Below are positions 35,148 through 41,767 of a stretch of 64,000 bases of DNA, piece after piece. Position 1 is the stretch's first letter. Every line of letters starts with the position of its first letter. The notes beneath the pieces are model-generated. The model did not search any database. It had not been told where the DNA came from and saw only the letters and a list, made by a program, of their open reading frames with translations. The stretch comes from Streptomyces sp. CC228A (GTDB taxonomy: Bacteria; Actinomycetota; Actinomycetes; Streptomycetales; Streptomycetaceae): the NCBI RefSeq assembly GCF_021390935.1, contig NZ_JAJPUI010000002.1:930001-994000 (forward strand). The letters run 5' to 3'. The position numbers and the translations under genes are program-made.

Positions 35148-35429
35148 TCAGCCGCCGCTTGAGCCGGAGCTGCCGAAGCCCCCGCGCTGGACGGCCGACT
35201 TGTCGAAGCTGCCGCCCTCGACCTTGCCGTTGCGGACGTTGCCGCCGTAGTAGTAGGTGCCGCTGCTGCCGCCGGAACCCCCGCTGCTGCTGCACTTGTA
35301 GTCGGGCAGCAGCTCGCGGGTCACGCGGTCGACGCACCGCTTGTCCGGTTCGCTGCTGCAGGACGTGAGGGTCAGGGCGAGCGCGCCCATCCCTCCCAGG
35401 ACCACCTGGCGTGAGCGCCGTATGCGCAT
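35148..35429 (-). CDS. Small Gly/Ser-rich lipoprotein (YgiB/DUF1190-like partner)
   Basis: A 93-aa lipoprotein: signal peptide ending in the lipobox LALTLTSCSS (Cys24), then Cys-containing CVDRVTRELLPDYKC, a Gly/Ser/Tyr segment (GSSGTYYYGGNVRNGK) and the C-terminus QRGGFGSSGSSGG. The RGGFGS-type ending recalls the C-terminus of E. coli YgiB, whose gene also precedes ygiC. It lies 26 bp upstream of the ATP-grasp gene on the same strand, which suggests it is the partner or substrate of that enzyme. Confidence 0.82.
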   Translation of the reverse strand: MRIRRSRQVVLGGMGALALTLTSCSSEPDKRCVDRVTRELLPDYKCSSSGGSGGSSGTYYYGGNVRNGKVEGGSFDKSAVQRGGFGSSGSSGG

Positions 35430-35546
35430 GTCGTTCTCCCCCGTTGTGCTTCTGTGCTTCCCCGTCGACGCGTGGGACGCCGCCAGGGTAGGGCCAGCCG
35501 GGGAGGTGCCGTAAGCCAGGGTGACGGAAGCCGTACGGGGCCGGCG

Positions 35547-35565
35547 CCTGCCGGTTCCCGGCAGG
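35547..35565 (-). terminator. Hairpin beyond the MocR 3'-end fragment
   Basis: cctgccgg (35547-35554) and ccggcagg (35558-35565) form a perfect 8-bp stem with a 3-nt loop, 11 bp past the stop of the truncated MocR copy on the minus strand. It probably was the original terminator of the MocR gene before that gene's 3' end was duplicated. Confidence 0.55.
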
Positions 35566-35576
35566 AACAGCAGGCC

Positions 35577-35870
35577 CTACGGCAGCACCCGGCACAGCGC
35601 GTCCAGCGCGCCCGCCCATGCGCTGTCGGTGGGGGTGGCGTAGCCGACGACCAGGCCGTCGGGGCCGCCGCCGGCGCGCCGCGGGGCGTCCGGGTGCCGG
35701 AAGGAGTCCAGGCCCTGGAGGTGGAGCCCGTGGAGGGCGGCGGCCCTCAGGACGGACCGCTCGGTGCCCGGCGGCAGCTCCAGCACGGCGTGCAGCCCGG
35801 CGGCGATCCCGCTGACCCGCACCTCCGGGGCCCGCTCGGCGAGCGCGGCCACGAGCTGGTCGCGGCGCCG
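35577..35870 (-). pseudogene. Duplicated 3'-end fragment of the MocR regulator gene
   Basis: The last 98 codons of the MocR-like gene at 38675-40116 are repeated here in frame, ending VGYATPTDSAWAGALDALCR then VLP and TAG. The upstream part of the gene is missing: at 35871 the sequence changes abruptly into the 3' end of an XRE regulator. Only about four substitutions separate the two 292-bp copies. The fragment has no start of its own. Confidence 0.88.
35579..35870. repeat. 292-bp direct repeat, left copy
   Basis: About 98-99% identical to 38677-38968 in the same orientation. Differences I see are at the codons around 35617-35621, 35681 and 35809. Sequence outside the repeat is unrelated on both sides. 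Confidence 0.88.
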
Positions 35871-35878
35871 GTGGTTCG

Positions 35879-37225
35879 CTATGCCGGGATCAGTTCGGGC
35901 CGGACGACAGCGCGGGCGCGTTCGTACAGCGCTTGCGCGTCGTGGTTTCGAGCGTGGGGGCGAATCAGGTGGAACATGGCCGTCATGCGCTTGTCGATAC
36001 GACCCGAGTTGACCAGGGGGTAATCCTCCAGTGCGAGTGCCCAGGTCTGGCACGCGGCTTCGAGATGGCCCACAGCCAGTTGCCGCTCAGCGAGGATCGC
36101 TCGTTCCTTGACGCGGGTGCGCCGATAAACGCTGTACCGGAGCCGGTCCGATTCCTGCATGGCGGCGACTGCTCCGTGCGTGTCTCCCATCTCGAACCGC
36201 ACTTGGCTGGTGTGGTACTGAAGGGCTGCGGGGTCGTATGACCCGAAAACCTTGCCGCGGGACTCTGCCTTGTCCATGGCCACTTCTGCTTCCTGCAAGT
36301 ACCTGAGCGCGGATCGCCGGTTTCCGATCTGCGCGGCTGCGTGTGCTTGCTGACCGGCGAGGAAAGCACGCATCCGCGGCCCCGCCTGCGGGGAGGCGGA
36401 AGCTGCCGCATCCGCAAGCCGCATGGCCATCGGGGCCTGATGAAGGTCCACCGCTTGCACACTCATGCCGCGGAGCGTGGTGCAGTACGTCAAGTGGTCT
36501 TCCGACGCTCCCGCAAGCTCCAGCGCTTTCAGGTAGTAGCGCTGTGCGAGTCCGTGCAGACCCTCGTCGACCGCCATGTACCCCGTGAGGTAGCAGAGGT
36601 CGGATGCGGCGGACATCATGGCCTTGCGTACGTCCTCGGGGCCGTCCGTGCGCAGGAAGGGCGCAACAGTGTTCACCAGGAACGTCGCGGCGAGCGGGCG
36701 GGCGGTGCGGCCCCCGAACTGGTCGTCCATGGACGAGAGCTGCTCCGTCATCGCAGAGACCGTGTGCACATCGGACATGCCGAGTCGGGTCCGGGCTCCT
36801 CTTCGGACGGCTTCCATGCGCCCCACCACGTCCGGCCAGTCCGGGACTGCCAGGGCGACCGAGAACAGGGCGGCGCTCAACACACCACGGCGGGAAGGGT
36901 CCATGTCCAGCCTCCCAAGATCAATGATCCCGTCCACCGTGCTGGGTGCGGTCGCCTCCGTCCCAGCCCTGGGAGCGGGAAAGCCGACTTCCGCATGGGT
37001 GACGGGCCGCCCAAGCCTTCGGGCGAACGCTTCCAAGATGAGCGACCGTGCATCGTCGCGCGGCACAGTCCCGTTCAACCACTGGTGAACGGATGGCGCA
37101 CGGTACTGCTTCGGGGTTCCGCGCTCGGTTGCGATCCGGTTGACGGCTTGCGCGCACTGCCGCAGCGTCCACCCTGTTTCGCGGAACAGCCGCTCTAACG
37201 CGGTGTTCGGTTCGCTGCTGCCCAC
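35879..37225 (-). CDS. XRE-family transcriptional regulator with TPR-like C-terminal half
   Basis: A 448-aa protein. Residues about 8-75 form the helix-turn-helix region (ALERLFRETGWTLRQCAQAV, HQWLNGTVPRDDARSLILEA). After a linker, residues 130-448 are tandem helices (ALELAGASEDHLTYCTTLRG, AAQIGNRRSALRYLQEAEVA, GDTHGAVAAMQESDRLRYSV), as in Streptomyces regulators that combine XRE and TPR-like repeats. GTG 37225 has ggggag upstream. Its codon use is visibly less G/C-saturated than its neighbours, consistent with acquisition. It diverges from the small-gene trio; the 132-bp gap contains three cttaa motifs that could be operators. Confidence 0.88.
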   Translation of the reverse strand: MGSSEPNTALERLFRETGWTLRQCAQAVNRIATERGTPKQYRAPSVHQWLNGTVPRDDARSLILEAFARRLGRPVTHAEVGFPAPRAGTEATAPSTVDGIIDLGRLDMDPSRRGVLSAALFSVALAVPDWPDVVGRMEAVRRGARTRLGMSDVHTVSAMTEQLSSMDDQFGGRTARPLAATFLVNTVAPFLRTDGPEDVRKAMMSAASDLCYLTGYMAVDEGLHGLAQRYYLKALELAGASEDHLTYCTTLRGMSVQAVDLHQAPMAMRLADAAASASPQAGPRMRAFLAGQQAHAAAQIGNRRSALRYLQEAEVAMDKAESRGKVFGSYDPAALQYHTSQVRFEMGDTHGAVAAMQESDRLRYSVYRRTRVKERAILAERQLAVGHLEAACQTWALALEDYPLVNSGRIDKRMTAMFHLIRPHARNHDAQALYERARAVVRPELIPA

Positions 37226-37357
37226 AGATGCTCAACTCCCCATGCACGACAGCGCCATGCGCTTAACGCTCTTAATCCTTGCGCGTCCCTTAACGGTACC
37301 GCTGCGTGTCATCACACGGTTGCCTAGAGCGAACAGCCGGGCTCGCAGCGAAAGGGG

Positions 37358-37597
37358 ATGGATGAGGTGAGTGGAGAGCCGGTGCCGCCCTCCGTGGGTG
37401 CGCTGATGGTGGACACGGGCCGTCGCCGCGTCGGAGAGTTCCGCGGAGTCGCCGGCCCGTACTGGTCACTGCGTCCCGTCGGCGGAGGCGCGGAGTGGGA
37501 GGCGGAGCCCGAGCACGTGCGGCCGGTGAGTCCCGAGCAGCGTTTGCGGGCCGAGATCGCCCGCGCGAACGCCCGGAGCCGGGGGGAGCGGCTGTGA
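37358..37597 (+). CDS. Small hypothetical protein of the island
   Basis: A 79-aa protein (MDEVSGEPVPPSVGALMVDT, then GEFRGVAGPYWSLRPVGGGA). It looks like a small beta-barrel-like domain followed by a helical charged tail (QRLRAEIARANARSRGERL). Such proteins commonly accompany XRE regulators in Streptomyces plasmids and islands. Its stop overlaps the next start (GTGA). Function unknown. Confidence 0.72.
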   Translation: MDEVSGEPVPPSVGALMVDTGRRRVGEFRGVAGPYWSLRPVGGGAEWEAEPEHVRPVSPEQRLRAEIARANARSRGERL

Positions 37598-37863
37598 CGG
37601 CCGCCGCCCGCCGCACGTTCCGGTTCGTCGACTGGACGTTACGGCCCGACCAGGACGACGACGCCCCGCCGCTGACCTACGCGTTCCGGTGCCTCGCGCT
37701 CACCGAGGACGACACCGAGTGTGCCGCACGGTCCCCCGCAAGCTGGGACCCCGCCAGGCCGCAGGATTGGGCGTTCATGCACATGCGGGAGCACCCGGAG
37801 CACACCAGCTATGCCGAGGTGATCGAACGCCCGTGGGTCATGTGGCGGGGGTGCCCGTCATGA
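37594..37863 (+). CDS. DUF7848-like small protein
   Basis: An 89-aa protein starting at GTG 37594. A Cys-containing pattern, TYAFRCLALTEDDTECAARS then AFMHMREHPEHTSYAEV, with the HMREHPEH His cluster, suggests a small metal-binding fold and matches my recollection of the DUF7848 family found beside XRE regulators. It overlaps both neighbours by 4 bases and so is translationally coupled with them. Confidence 0.7.
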   Translation: MTAAARRTFRFVDWTLRPDQDDDAPPLTYAFRCLALTEDDTECAARSPASWDPARPQDWAFMHMREHPEHTSYAEVIERPWVMWRGCPS

Positions 37864-38294
37864 CCGACAGACCCGAGCCGGCGGTCTACTGGGCAGAGGT
37901 ACGCGCGGAAGGGCCGGTGTACGGCACGGGCGAGACCCTGCCGTACGTCCTGGGCACCACGCAGAGCGTTTCCTCCGTGCTGGTGCTCCGGTGGCTCCGC
38001 GGGGAAGCGCTGCGTATCGCGGACCTGCTCGCCCCCGACCCGCAACGTTCGGCGTGGGTGCAGCCGACCATGCGCGCGGCGACCGTGCCCGTGCCGGACT
38101 GCCCCGCGGAACTCCGCGCGTGGGCTGCGGACCCGGACGAGCAACGCGAGGCACGCGAGCACATCAAGGGCCGGCATCCGCTGTTCGTCGAGATCCCGGA
38201 CACGGATTGCACGTACACCCTGTGCGTGTGGCCGGTCCGGCCGCCCGCCGGCGAGCCGAACGCCCCGGACGACACATGGCGATTCCCGATCTGA
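37860..38294 (+). CDS. Hypothetical protein of the island
   Basis: A 144-aa soluble protein (MTDRPEPAVYWAEVRAEGPV to CTYTLCVWPVRPPAG). No recognised motif. ATG 37860 overlaps the previous stop (ATGA). It ends 59 bp before a strong hairpin at 38354-38381 that probably terminates the three-gene transcript. Confidence 0.68.
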   Translation: MTDRPEPAVYWAEVRAEGPVYGTGETLPYVLGTTQSVSSVLVLRWLRGEALRIADLLAPDPQRSAWVQPTMRAATVPVPDCPAELRAWAADPDEQREAREHIKGRHPLFVEIPDTDCTYTLCVWPVRPPAGEPNAPDDTWRFPI

Positions 38295-38353
38295 CCCGCC
38301 CCCGCTGAGTCCCGGCAGACCGGGGTTCCCTCCCCCCGCCCTTCGGTGTGCCG

Positions 38354-38381
38354 GTGGCAACGCGACCGGAAGCGTTGCCAC
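38354..38381 (+). terminator. Hairpin after the island small-gene operon
   Basis: gtggcaacgc (38354-38363) and gcgttgccac (38372-38381) are perfect complements around an 8-nt loop. It lies between the convergent plus-strand trio and the minus-strand GntR remnant. Confidence 0.65.
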
Positions 38382-38434
38382 ACCGCCCCGCCCGTGCATT
38401 GCCCCTGTGCCGCATGGGCGGGGCTCCCCTGCTC

Positions 38435-38676
38435 CTACGCGTCCTGGTGCTCGTCCTCGCCCCGCACGGCGGGACCGGCAACGAACGTCCCCTTGCCCTA
38501 CTCGGTGACGACGAGCCCGCGTTCCCGGAGCACGCGCACCGCTCGGCGCGCTGTCTCGCGGGCGGCCTTGTGTCGCTCGCACAGCTCGGCTTCGGACGGG
38601 ATGCGCTCACCCGGAGCGAAATCACCCCGCCCCGTTCGGCCAAGCGCCGGGCGGGGCGTTTCATGCGCGGATTCTC
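38435..38676 (-). pseudogene. Truncated GntR-family regulator (KorSA-like) with internal stop
   Basis: The minus strand encodes FAPGERIPSEAELCERHKAA, RETARRAVRVLRERGLVVTE, then a TAG at 38500-38498, then GKGTFVAGPAVRGEDEHQDA and a final TAG at 38437-38435. This is the winged-helix half of a GntR regulator; the family consensus at the interruption is a Gln codon (VxxQGKGTFV), so CAG to TAG explains the stop. The N-terminal part is cut off at the repeat junction and the C-terminal domain is very short. GntR regulators of this kind control transfer genes in Streptomyces integrative elements. Confidence 0.75.
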
Positions 38677-40116
38677 ACGGCAGCACCCGGCACAGCGCGT
38701 CCAGCGCGCCCGTCCACGCGCTGTCGGTGGGGGTGGCGTAGCCGACGACCAGGCCGTCGGGGCCGCCACCGGCGCGCCGCGGGGCGTCCGGGTGCCGGAA
38801 GGAGTCCAGGCCCTGGAGGTGGAGCCCGTGGAGGGCGGCGGCCCTCAGGACGGACCGCTCGGTGCCCGGCGGCAGCTCCAGCACGGCGTGCAGCCCGGCA
38901 GCGATCCCGCTGACCCGCACCTCCGGGGCCCGCTCGGCGAGCGCGGCCACGAGCTGGTCGCGGCGCCGCCGGTAGCGCAGCCGCATGGCCCGCACATGCC
39001 GGTCGTACGCTCCGGACGTGAGGAACTCCGCGAGCGTCAGCTGGTCGAGCGCGCCGCACGCCCAGTCGGCGTCGCCCTTGGCGCGGACGACGTCCGCCAC
39101 GAGGTCGCGGGGCAGCACCAGCCAGCCGAGCCGCAGCCCCGGCGCGAGGGACTTGCTGGCCGTGCCGGCGTACACGACCCGCTCGGGGTCGAGTCCCTGG
39201 AGCGCGCCCACGGGCTGCCTGTCGTAGCGGAACTCGCCGTCGTAGTCGTCCTCCAGCACCAGCCCGCCCGAGGCGCGCGCCCAGTCGACGGCGGCGGCGC
39301 GCCGGTCGGGTGGGAGGGCGCCGCCCAGGGGGAACTGGTGGGCGGGGGTCAGGTAGACGGCGGCGGGCCGCGCGGGGCCGCGGGCGTCGAGGTCCTCGGT
39401 GCGGGTGCCGCGCTCGTCGAGCGGCAGCGCCGGGGTGCGCAGTCCCGCTTCCCGCAGCCGCCGCCAGTAGACGTCGAGGCCGTACGGCTCGACGGCGGCG
39501 GCCCGGGCGCCGCGGGCGTGCAGGGCGGCGCCGACCAGCATCAGGCCGTGCTGGAAGCCGGAGCAGACGACGATCCGGTCGGGGTCCGCGTGCACGCCGC
39601 GGGCGCGCGCCAGGTAGTCGGCGAGGGCGGCGCGCAGTTCCGGGCGGCCGCGCGGGTCGCCGTAGCCGAAGGCCTCGTGCGGGGCTGCGGCGAGGGCGCG
39701 GCGGGCGGCCCGCAGCCAGTCGGTGCGGGGGAAGGAGCCGAGGTCGGGGGTGCCGGGGTGGAGCGTGTGGCGGGGTGCGTCCGGGGTGCGGGCCCAGGGC
39801 AGCCGCAGGGCGGCGCCCGCGGGGCGGGCGGGGGTGCGGCGGGCGGGCGCGCGGGGGCGACCCGGGTGCCGGAGCCCTGCCGGGCGGTGAGCCAGCCTTC
39901 GGCGACGAGTTCGGCGTAGGCGTCGGCGACGGTGTTGCGGGCGAGGCCGAGGTCGGCGGCGAGGGCCCGGGAGGACGGCAGCCGGGCGCCGGGGGCGAGG
40001 CGCCCGGTGCGCACGGCCTCGCGGATCGCCTCCATGAGGCCCGCGCGCCGGCGGGGGCCGCGTATCTCCAGGTGGAAGTCGGTGCCGCCGGGGGAAGTGG
40101 CCCAGGGATCCGTCAT
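38675..40116 (-). CDS. MocR/PdxR-type GntR-aminotransferase regulator (one frame break in the linker)
   Basis: The N-terminal winged helix (MEAIREAVRTGRLAPGARLP, SSRALAADLGLARNTVADAY, EGWLTARQGSGTRVAP) is read from ATG 40116. The class I aminotransferase-like domain (DLGSFPRTDWLRAARRALAA, HEAFGYGDPRGRPELR, EDDYDGEFRYDRQPVGALQG, and the PLP-lysine segment TASKSLAPGLRLGWL) is in the next frame. One added base between about 39800 and 39865 fuses them into a normal-length MocR protein of about 480 aa. Members such as PdxR sense PLP. It diverges from the AhpD-like gene with a 47-bp gap. Its 3' end is duplicated at 35577. Confidence 0.83.
38677..38968. repeat. 292-bp direct repeat, right copy
   Basis: Forms the 3' end of the complete MocR gene and matches 35579-35870 with about four substitutions. 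The stop codon differs (TGA here, TAG in the left copy) because it lies exactly at the repeat boundary. Confidence 0.88.
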
Positions 40117-40163
40117 GGAAGTGGACCATACAGGTGCGTCAACCGGCGCGTAGCGTCGAGGAC

Positions 40164-40703
40164 ATGACGACGAACACGATCACCGCGCCCACTGCCTCCG
40201 ACTCTCCCGCCTCCCCCGGGTACGCACCCGAGGAGCCTGCCCGGCTGAACCTGGCCGGCCTGGCGCCCGACGTGTACAAGGCCATGATCCGGCTGGACGC
40301 GGTGGCCCACGAGGGGCTGGATCCGGCGCTGGCGGAGCTGGTCAAGATCCGCGCCTCGCAGCTGAACCACTGCGCGTTCTGCCTGGACATGCACTCCAAG
40401 GACGCCCTGGCGGCCGGGGAGTCGGCGGAGCGGATCATCCAGCTCGGCGCGTGGCGGGAGTCGCGGCACTTCTACACGGAGAAGGAGCTGGCCGCCCTGG
40501 AGCTGACCGAGGCGGTCACGCTGCTGACGGACGGCTTCGTGCCCGACGAGGTGTACGCGCGGGTGGCGGAGCACTTCGAGGAGCGGGAGCTGGCCCGGCT
40601 GCTCTCCCTGATCCTGGTCATCAACTCCTGGAACCGGATCGCGGTGACGTCCCGCTCGGTGCCCGGCCACTACACCCCGGGCCAGTTCACGGCGCAGAAG
40701 TAG
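40164..40703 (+). CDS. Carboxymuconolactone decarboxylase/AhpD-like family protein
   Basis: A 179-aa protein with the alkylhydroperoxidase core LVKIRASQLNHCAFCLDMHS then KDALAAGES, containing the CxxC and His of the AhpD motif. The helix LLSLILVINSWNRIAVTSR closes the fold. Likely a peroxidase or disulfide reductase of antioxidant defence. ATG 40164. It is divergently transcribed from the MocR regulator across 47 bp, the classic arrangement for a MocR target gene. Confidence 0.9.
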   Translation: MTTNTITAPTASDSPASPGYAPEEPARLNLAGLAPDVYKAMIRLDAVAHEGLDPALAELVKIRASQLNHCAFCLDMHSKDALAAGESAERIIQLGAWRESRHFYTEKELAALELTEAVTLLTDGFVPDEVYARVAEHFEERELARLLSLILVINSWNRIAVTSRSVPGHYTPGQFTAQK

Positions 40704-40755
40704 CGCAGAAGGAGCGGGGGGCGGCCGGAGGGGCGCCGGGGCGGACGCGCGCGGC

Positions 40756-41214
40756 TCAGCCGCCCGCCTTGATGGTCTTCATGGTCAGGTGGGACTGGAG
40801 GCGCAGGACCGCGGGCAGGCCGCTGAGCCGGTCGGTGAGGAACGCCTCGTACGCCCCGTGGTCGGCGACGGCGACGCGGATGACGTAGTCCGGCCGCCCG
40901 TACATGCGGCGGAACTCGACGACCTCGTCGTAGGCGGCCACGGTCTCCTCGAACTCCGCGACGGCCTGCCGGTCCCTGGCGTAGATCTCCACGTCGATGA
41001 GGACCTCCAGCCCGCGGCCGAGCGCGCGGGGGTCGATGTCGGCCCGGTAGCCGCTGATGACCCCCGCCTCCTCCAGGCGCTTGACCCGCCGCAGGCAGGG
41101 CGGCGGGGTCAGGCCGACCCGTTTGGCCAGCTCGACGTTGGTCAGTCGCCCGTCCTGCCGCAGGTGAAACAGGATTTCGCGGTCCACCGCATCCAGAGTG
41201 ATTTGATTTCCCAC
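40756..41214 (-). CDS. Lrp/AsnC-family transcriptional regulator
   Basis: A 152-aa regulator. Winged helix at residues 1-60 (LDAVDREILFHLRQDGRLTN, VELAKRVGLTPPPCLRRVKR, LEEAGVISGYRADIDP), then the RAM/effector domain (EVVEFRRMYGRPDYVIRVAV, AYEAFLTDRLSGLPAVLRLQ). Such proteins respond to amino acids as octamers or larger. It lies between the AhpD-like gene (convergent) and the conflict-system operon (divergent, 196-bp gap); a control role is unproven. Confidence 0.92.
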   Translation of the reverse strand: MGNQITLDAVDREILFHLRQDGRLTNVELAKRVGLTPPPCLRRVKRLEEAGVISGYRADIDPRALGRGLEVLIDVEIYARDRQAVAEFEETVAAYDEVVEFRRMYGRPDYVIRVAVADHGAYEAFLTDRLSGLPAVLRLQSHLTMKTIKAGG

Positions 41215-41410
41215 AGCAAGATCGTACCGCCACGATCCGCAACCCTGTGTGGTGCGGTCCTTCCTAAGATGTCGCAGGTCAGCGGGGCCCGGCCCGGCCT
41301 GCGGCGGCCGTCCGCGGGCGTTCCCCGTCCTGGTGAAGCACCTGTGAAACCACCCTCGGACGCCCCGGCGGGCTCACTACGCTCGCCACCCCCGACTCTG
41401 GAGGTACGGC

Positions 41411-41767
41411 ATGGGCGACCGCCCTGTCCGCACCGTCGAGGTGCCCCTCGGCGACGGCAGCGACGACACGGTCCTGGTACAGGTCCGCGAAGTGGACGAG
41501 ACCCTGGTCCGCGTGGGGCGCGGCGGCCGCTCCGTGGTCCGCGCCGAGCGGTCGTTCGGTCAGATGCTGGACACGGTGCGGCCGGTGGCGGAGAGCTTCG
41601 TGGGGCGCTTCCGCGACCTCGCGAACGCGCCCGACGAGATCACCCTGGAGTTCGGGGTGTCGCTGTCGGCGGGCGCCGACGTCGTCATCGCCAGCACCGC
41701 GACCGCGGCGAACTTCTCCGTGACCCTCACCTGGCACAGGGCCGAGGGGACCGGGCCGGCCGCGTGA
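41411..41767 (+). CDS. Trypco1/CU044_2847-type small protein of a predicted conflict system
   Basis: A 118-aa all-soluble protein: VRTVEVPLGDGSDDTVLVQV, VGRGGRSVVRAERSFGQMLD, PDEITLEFGVSLSAGADVVI and SFSVTLTW-like ending (AANFSVTLTWHRAEG). The GVSLSAGADVVIA-type strand pair is diagnostic of the trypsin-co-occurring domain (Trypco1) family, known in actinobacteria as CU044_2847 proteins. It is immediately upstream of, and overlaps by GTGA, a trypsin-like/STAND protein, exactly the partnership that gives the family its name. It may be the substrate or the sensor processed by the protease. Confidence 0.83.
   Translation: MGDRPVRTVEVPLGDGSDDTVLVQVREVDETLVRVGRGGRSVVRAERSFGQMLDTVRPVAESFVGRFRDLANAPDEITLEFGVSLSAGADVVIASTATAANFSVTLTWHRAEGTGPAA

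Larger units (their letters stand above)
35871..38676. mobile_element. Remnant of an integrated element between 292-bp direct repeats
   Basis: The 2.8-kb segment between the repeats carries an XRE regulator, three short overlapping genes of the type seen on Streptomyces plasmids and integrative elements (one DUF7848-like), a strong terminator-like hairpin, and a broken GntR gene like the KorSA regulators of such elements. The flanking repeats are the 3' end of the target gene; the intact target copy is on the right and the orphan 3' piece plus original terminator on the left. This is the layout left by an element that integrates into a gene's 3' end and restores it. No integrase or replication gene is present, so it would be a degraded remnant. 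Confidence 0.6.
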
